From Rhodobiaceae bacterium (GTDB taxonomy: Bacteria > Pseudomonadota > Alphaproteobacteria > Parvibaculales > Parvibaculaceae), in contig NVWR01000003.1 in the NCBI GenBank assembly GCA_002746275.1, positions 87,955 through 94,530 on the forward strand: a stretch of 6,576 bases of DNA, written 5' to 3'. The translations under genes were made by a program, and so were the position numbers. Below are positions 6,172-6,576 of the stretch, piece by piece. The notes under the pieces were generated by a model. That model did no database searches and was not told the origin of the DNA. It worked only from the letters and a program-made list of their open reading frames with translations. The stretch's first letter is position 1. Every line of letters begins with the position of its first letter.

Positions 6172-6198
6172 TTGCAATCTCCGGTAGAAATTTACAAT
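6172..6198 (+). promoter_or_regulatory. Weak promoter candidate for the chemoreceptor-like gene
   Basis: TTGCAA (6172-6177) and TACAAT (6193-6198) match four and five of six sigma70 consensus bases, but the 15-base spacer is shorter than optimal. The second box lies inside the inverted repeat GAAATT-TAC-AATTTC (6187-6201), which could act as an operator. Transcription would begin around 6205. Confidence 0.25.
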
Positions 6199-6215
6199 TT
6201 CACGTGAGGACGGAG

Positions 6216-6278
6216 ATGCACGAACTAGGGGATATCAGTGATGGCATATCAGCTCAGCAACTTAAAGGATCAGCTTAG
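6216..6278 (+). CDS. Possible 20-residue leader peptide overlapping the chemoreceptor start
   Basis: ATG 6216 has a good SD site, GAGGA (6206-6210), five bases ahead, and encodes 20 residues (MHELGDISDG then ISAQQLKGSA) before TAG 6276-6278. It overlaps the first 38 bases of the downstream gene in a different frame. The peptide has no recognisable motif. If translated, it could modulate initiation at 6241 by coupling or occlusion. Chance occurrence is quite possible. Confidence 0.2.
   Translation: MHELGDISDGISAQQLKGSA
6227..6232 (+). promoter_or_regulatory. Shine-Dalgarno site of the chemoreceptor-like gene
   Basis: AGGGGA ends nine bases before ATG 6241. An in-frame TAG at 6226-6228 rules out any start further upstream except GTG 6238, immediately before the ATG. 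ATG 6241 is the simplest choice. Confidence 0.45.
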
Positions 6279-6576
6279 CAATTTGAAAATTGCTCAAAAA
6301 CTCCCGCTGATCATCGTGGGTTGCTCGATCCTAATGGCTTTGGGTGTTGGAGTATCAAGTTACTTCAAAGCGGCTTCAACCATTGAAATTGCAACCAACG
6401 ACAAATTCGAAGCAGCGTTGGCAGCACGACAGACATCGTTCTCAAAGTACCTGACATCGATTGAGCAGGATCTTGAGATCATGACGAGTAGCCCAGAAAT
6501 ACACTCCGCTCTGGTCCAGTTCACCAACGCTTGGAATGTCCTCGGAAACAATCCCACTCAGTATCTCCAAGATGCC
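6241..6576 (+). CDS. Membrane sensor N-terminus, probable methyl-accepting chemotaxis protein (partial)
   Basis: The first 112 residues are visible and the frame runs off the right edge. A short cytoplasmic N-terminus (1-20) contains a tandem QLSNLK heptad repeat and ends in KIAQKLP. One hydrophobic segment at about 21-42 (LPLIIVGCSILMALGVGVSS) is the first transmembrane helix. From residue 43 the chain is polar and helical (ARQTSFSKYLTSIEQDLEIM, then a TNAW segment), like the periplasmic sensor helix of alphaproteobacterial methyl-accepting chemotaxis proteins. The HAMP and signalling domains that would prove this lie beyond the window. A histidine kinase or diguanylate/adenylate cyclase with the same sensor would look alike here. 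The gene is divergent from the lipase and is more AT-rich than the operon genes. I am fairly sure it is a transmembrane sensor and less sure of the output domain. Confidence 0.72.
   Translation, partial: MAYQLSNLKDQLSNLKIAQKLPLIIVGCSILMALGVGVSSYFKAASTIEIATNDKFEAALAARQTSFSKYLTSIEQDLEIMTSSPEIHSALVQFTNAWNVLGNNPTQYLQDA
6250..6288 (+). repeat. Tandem 21-base repeat encoding the heptad QLSNLK
   Basis: Two 18-base units (6250-6267 and 6271-6288), separated by one codon, both encode QLSNLK. They match at 14 of 18 positions, and all four differences are silent third-position changes. The seven-residue period is that of an amphipathic helix or coiled coil at the cytoplasmic N-terminus. Confidence 0.7.

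Larger units (their letters stand above)
5874..6240. other. Divergent intergenic region between the lipase and the chemoreceptor-like gene
   Basis: These 367 bases contain no convincing full-length gene. The half next to the lipase is GC-balanced with several short dyads (5882-5906, 5947-5954, 5959-5970 and 6013-6057). The half next to the chemoreceptor, from about 6080, turns clearly AT-rich and holds two more dyads (6119-6132 and 6187-6201). Both flanking genes are transcribed outward, so both promoters should lie here, but no strong consensus promoter is evident. Two overlapping open frames on the plus strand at 5899-6157 lack credible family resemblance or start sites and are treated as spurious. 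Confidence 0.7.

Overview
The window looks like chromosomal DNA from a Gram-negative bacterium, most likely an alphaproteobacterium. This rests on the moderately GC-rich coding sequence, compact same-strand genes with purine-rich Shine-Dalgarno (SD) sites, a DsbA-type 2-hydroxychromene-2-carboxylate (HCCA) isomerase relative, and a chemoreceptor-like N-terminus of a type common in that class. The lineage is inferred from family resemblance, not from a marker gene. No tRNA, rRNA, CRISPR array, insertion sequence or phage gene was seen.

Region 1 (1-4897, plus strand) is four genes in a row with gaps of 49, 8 and 46 bases, probably one transcription unit: the 3' part of a DsbA/HCCA-isomerase-like gene, an aerobic FAD-dependent glycerol-3-phosphate dehydrogenase (glpD), a diacylglycerol-kinase-family lipid kinase, and a 557-residue FAD oxidase that closely resembles alkyldihydroxyacetonephosphate synthase (AGPS), the enzyme that forms the ether bond of ether lipids. 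Any main promoter lies upstream of the window.

Region 2 (4898-4946) is a short AT-rich gap where the plus-strand genes meet a convergent minus-strand gene. Region 3 (4947-5873, minus) is a hormone-sensitive-lipase-family (family IV) alpha/beta hydrolase with an intact catalytic triad. Region 4 (5874-6240) is a 367-base divergent intergenic region with several inverted repeats, weak promoter-like sites and one possible 20-codon upstream ORF. Region 5 (6241 to the right edge, plus) is the N-terminal 112 residues of a membrane sensor, probably a methyl-accepting chemotaxis protein.

The most interesting part is the trio GlpD, lipid kinase and AGPS-like oxidase. GlpD produces dihydroxyacetone phosphate (DHAP), whose acylated form is the AGPS substrate, and a DAG-kinase-type enzyme could phosphorylate an alkyl- or diacylglycerol. 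The AGPS-like protein keeps every catalytic residue I can place against the mammalian enzyme. The inferred module is an aerobic bacterial glycero-ether-lipid pathway, or a related C-C/C-O bond-forming reaction on a DHAP ester. No acyl-DHAP acyltransferase or alkyl-DHAP reductase is visible here, so the pathway is a hypothesis.
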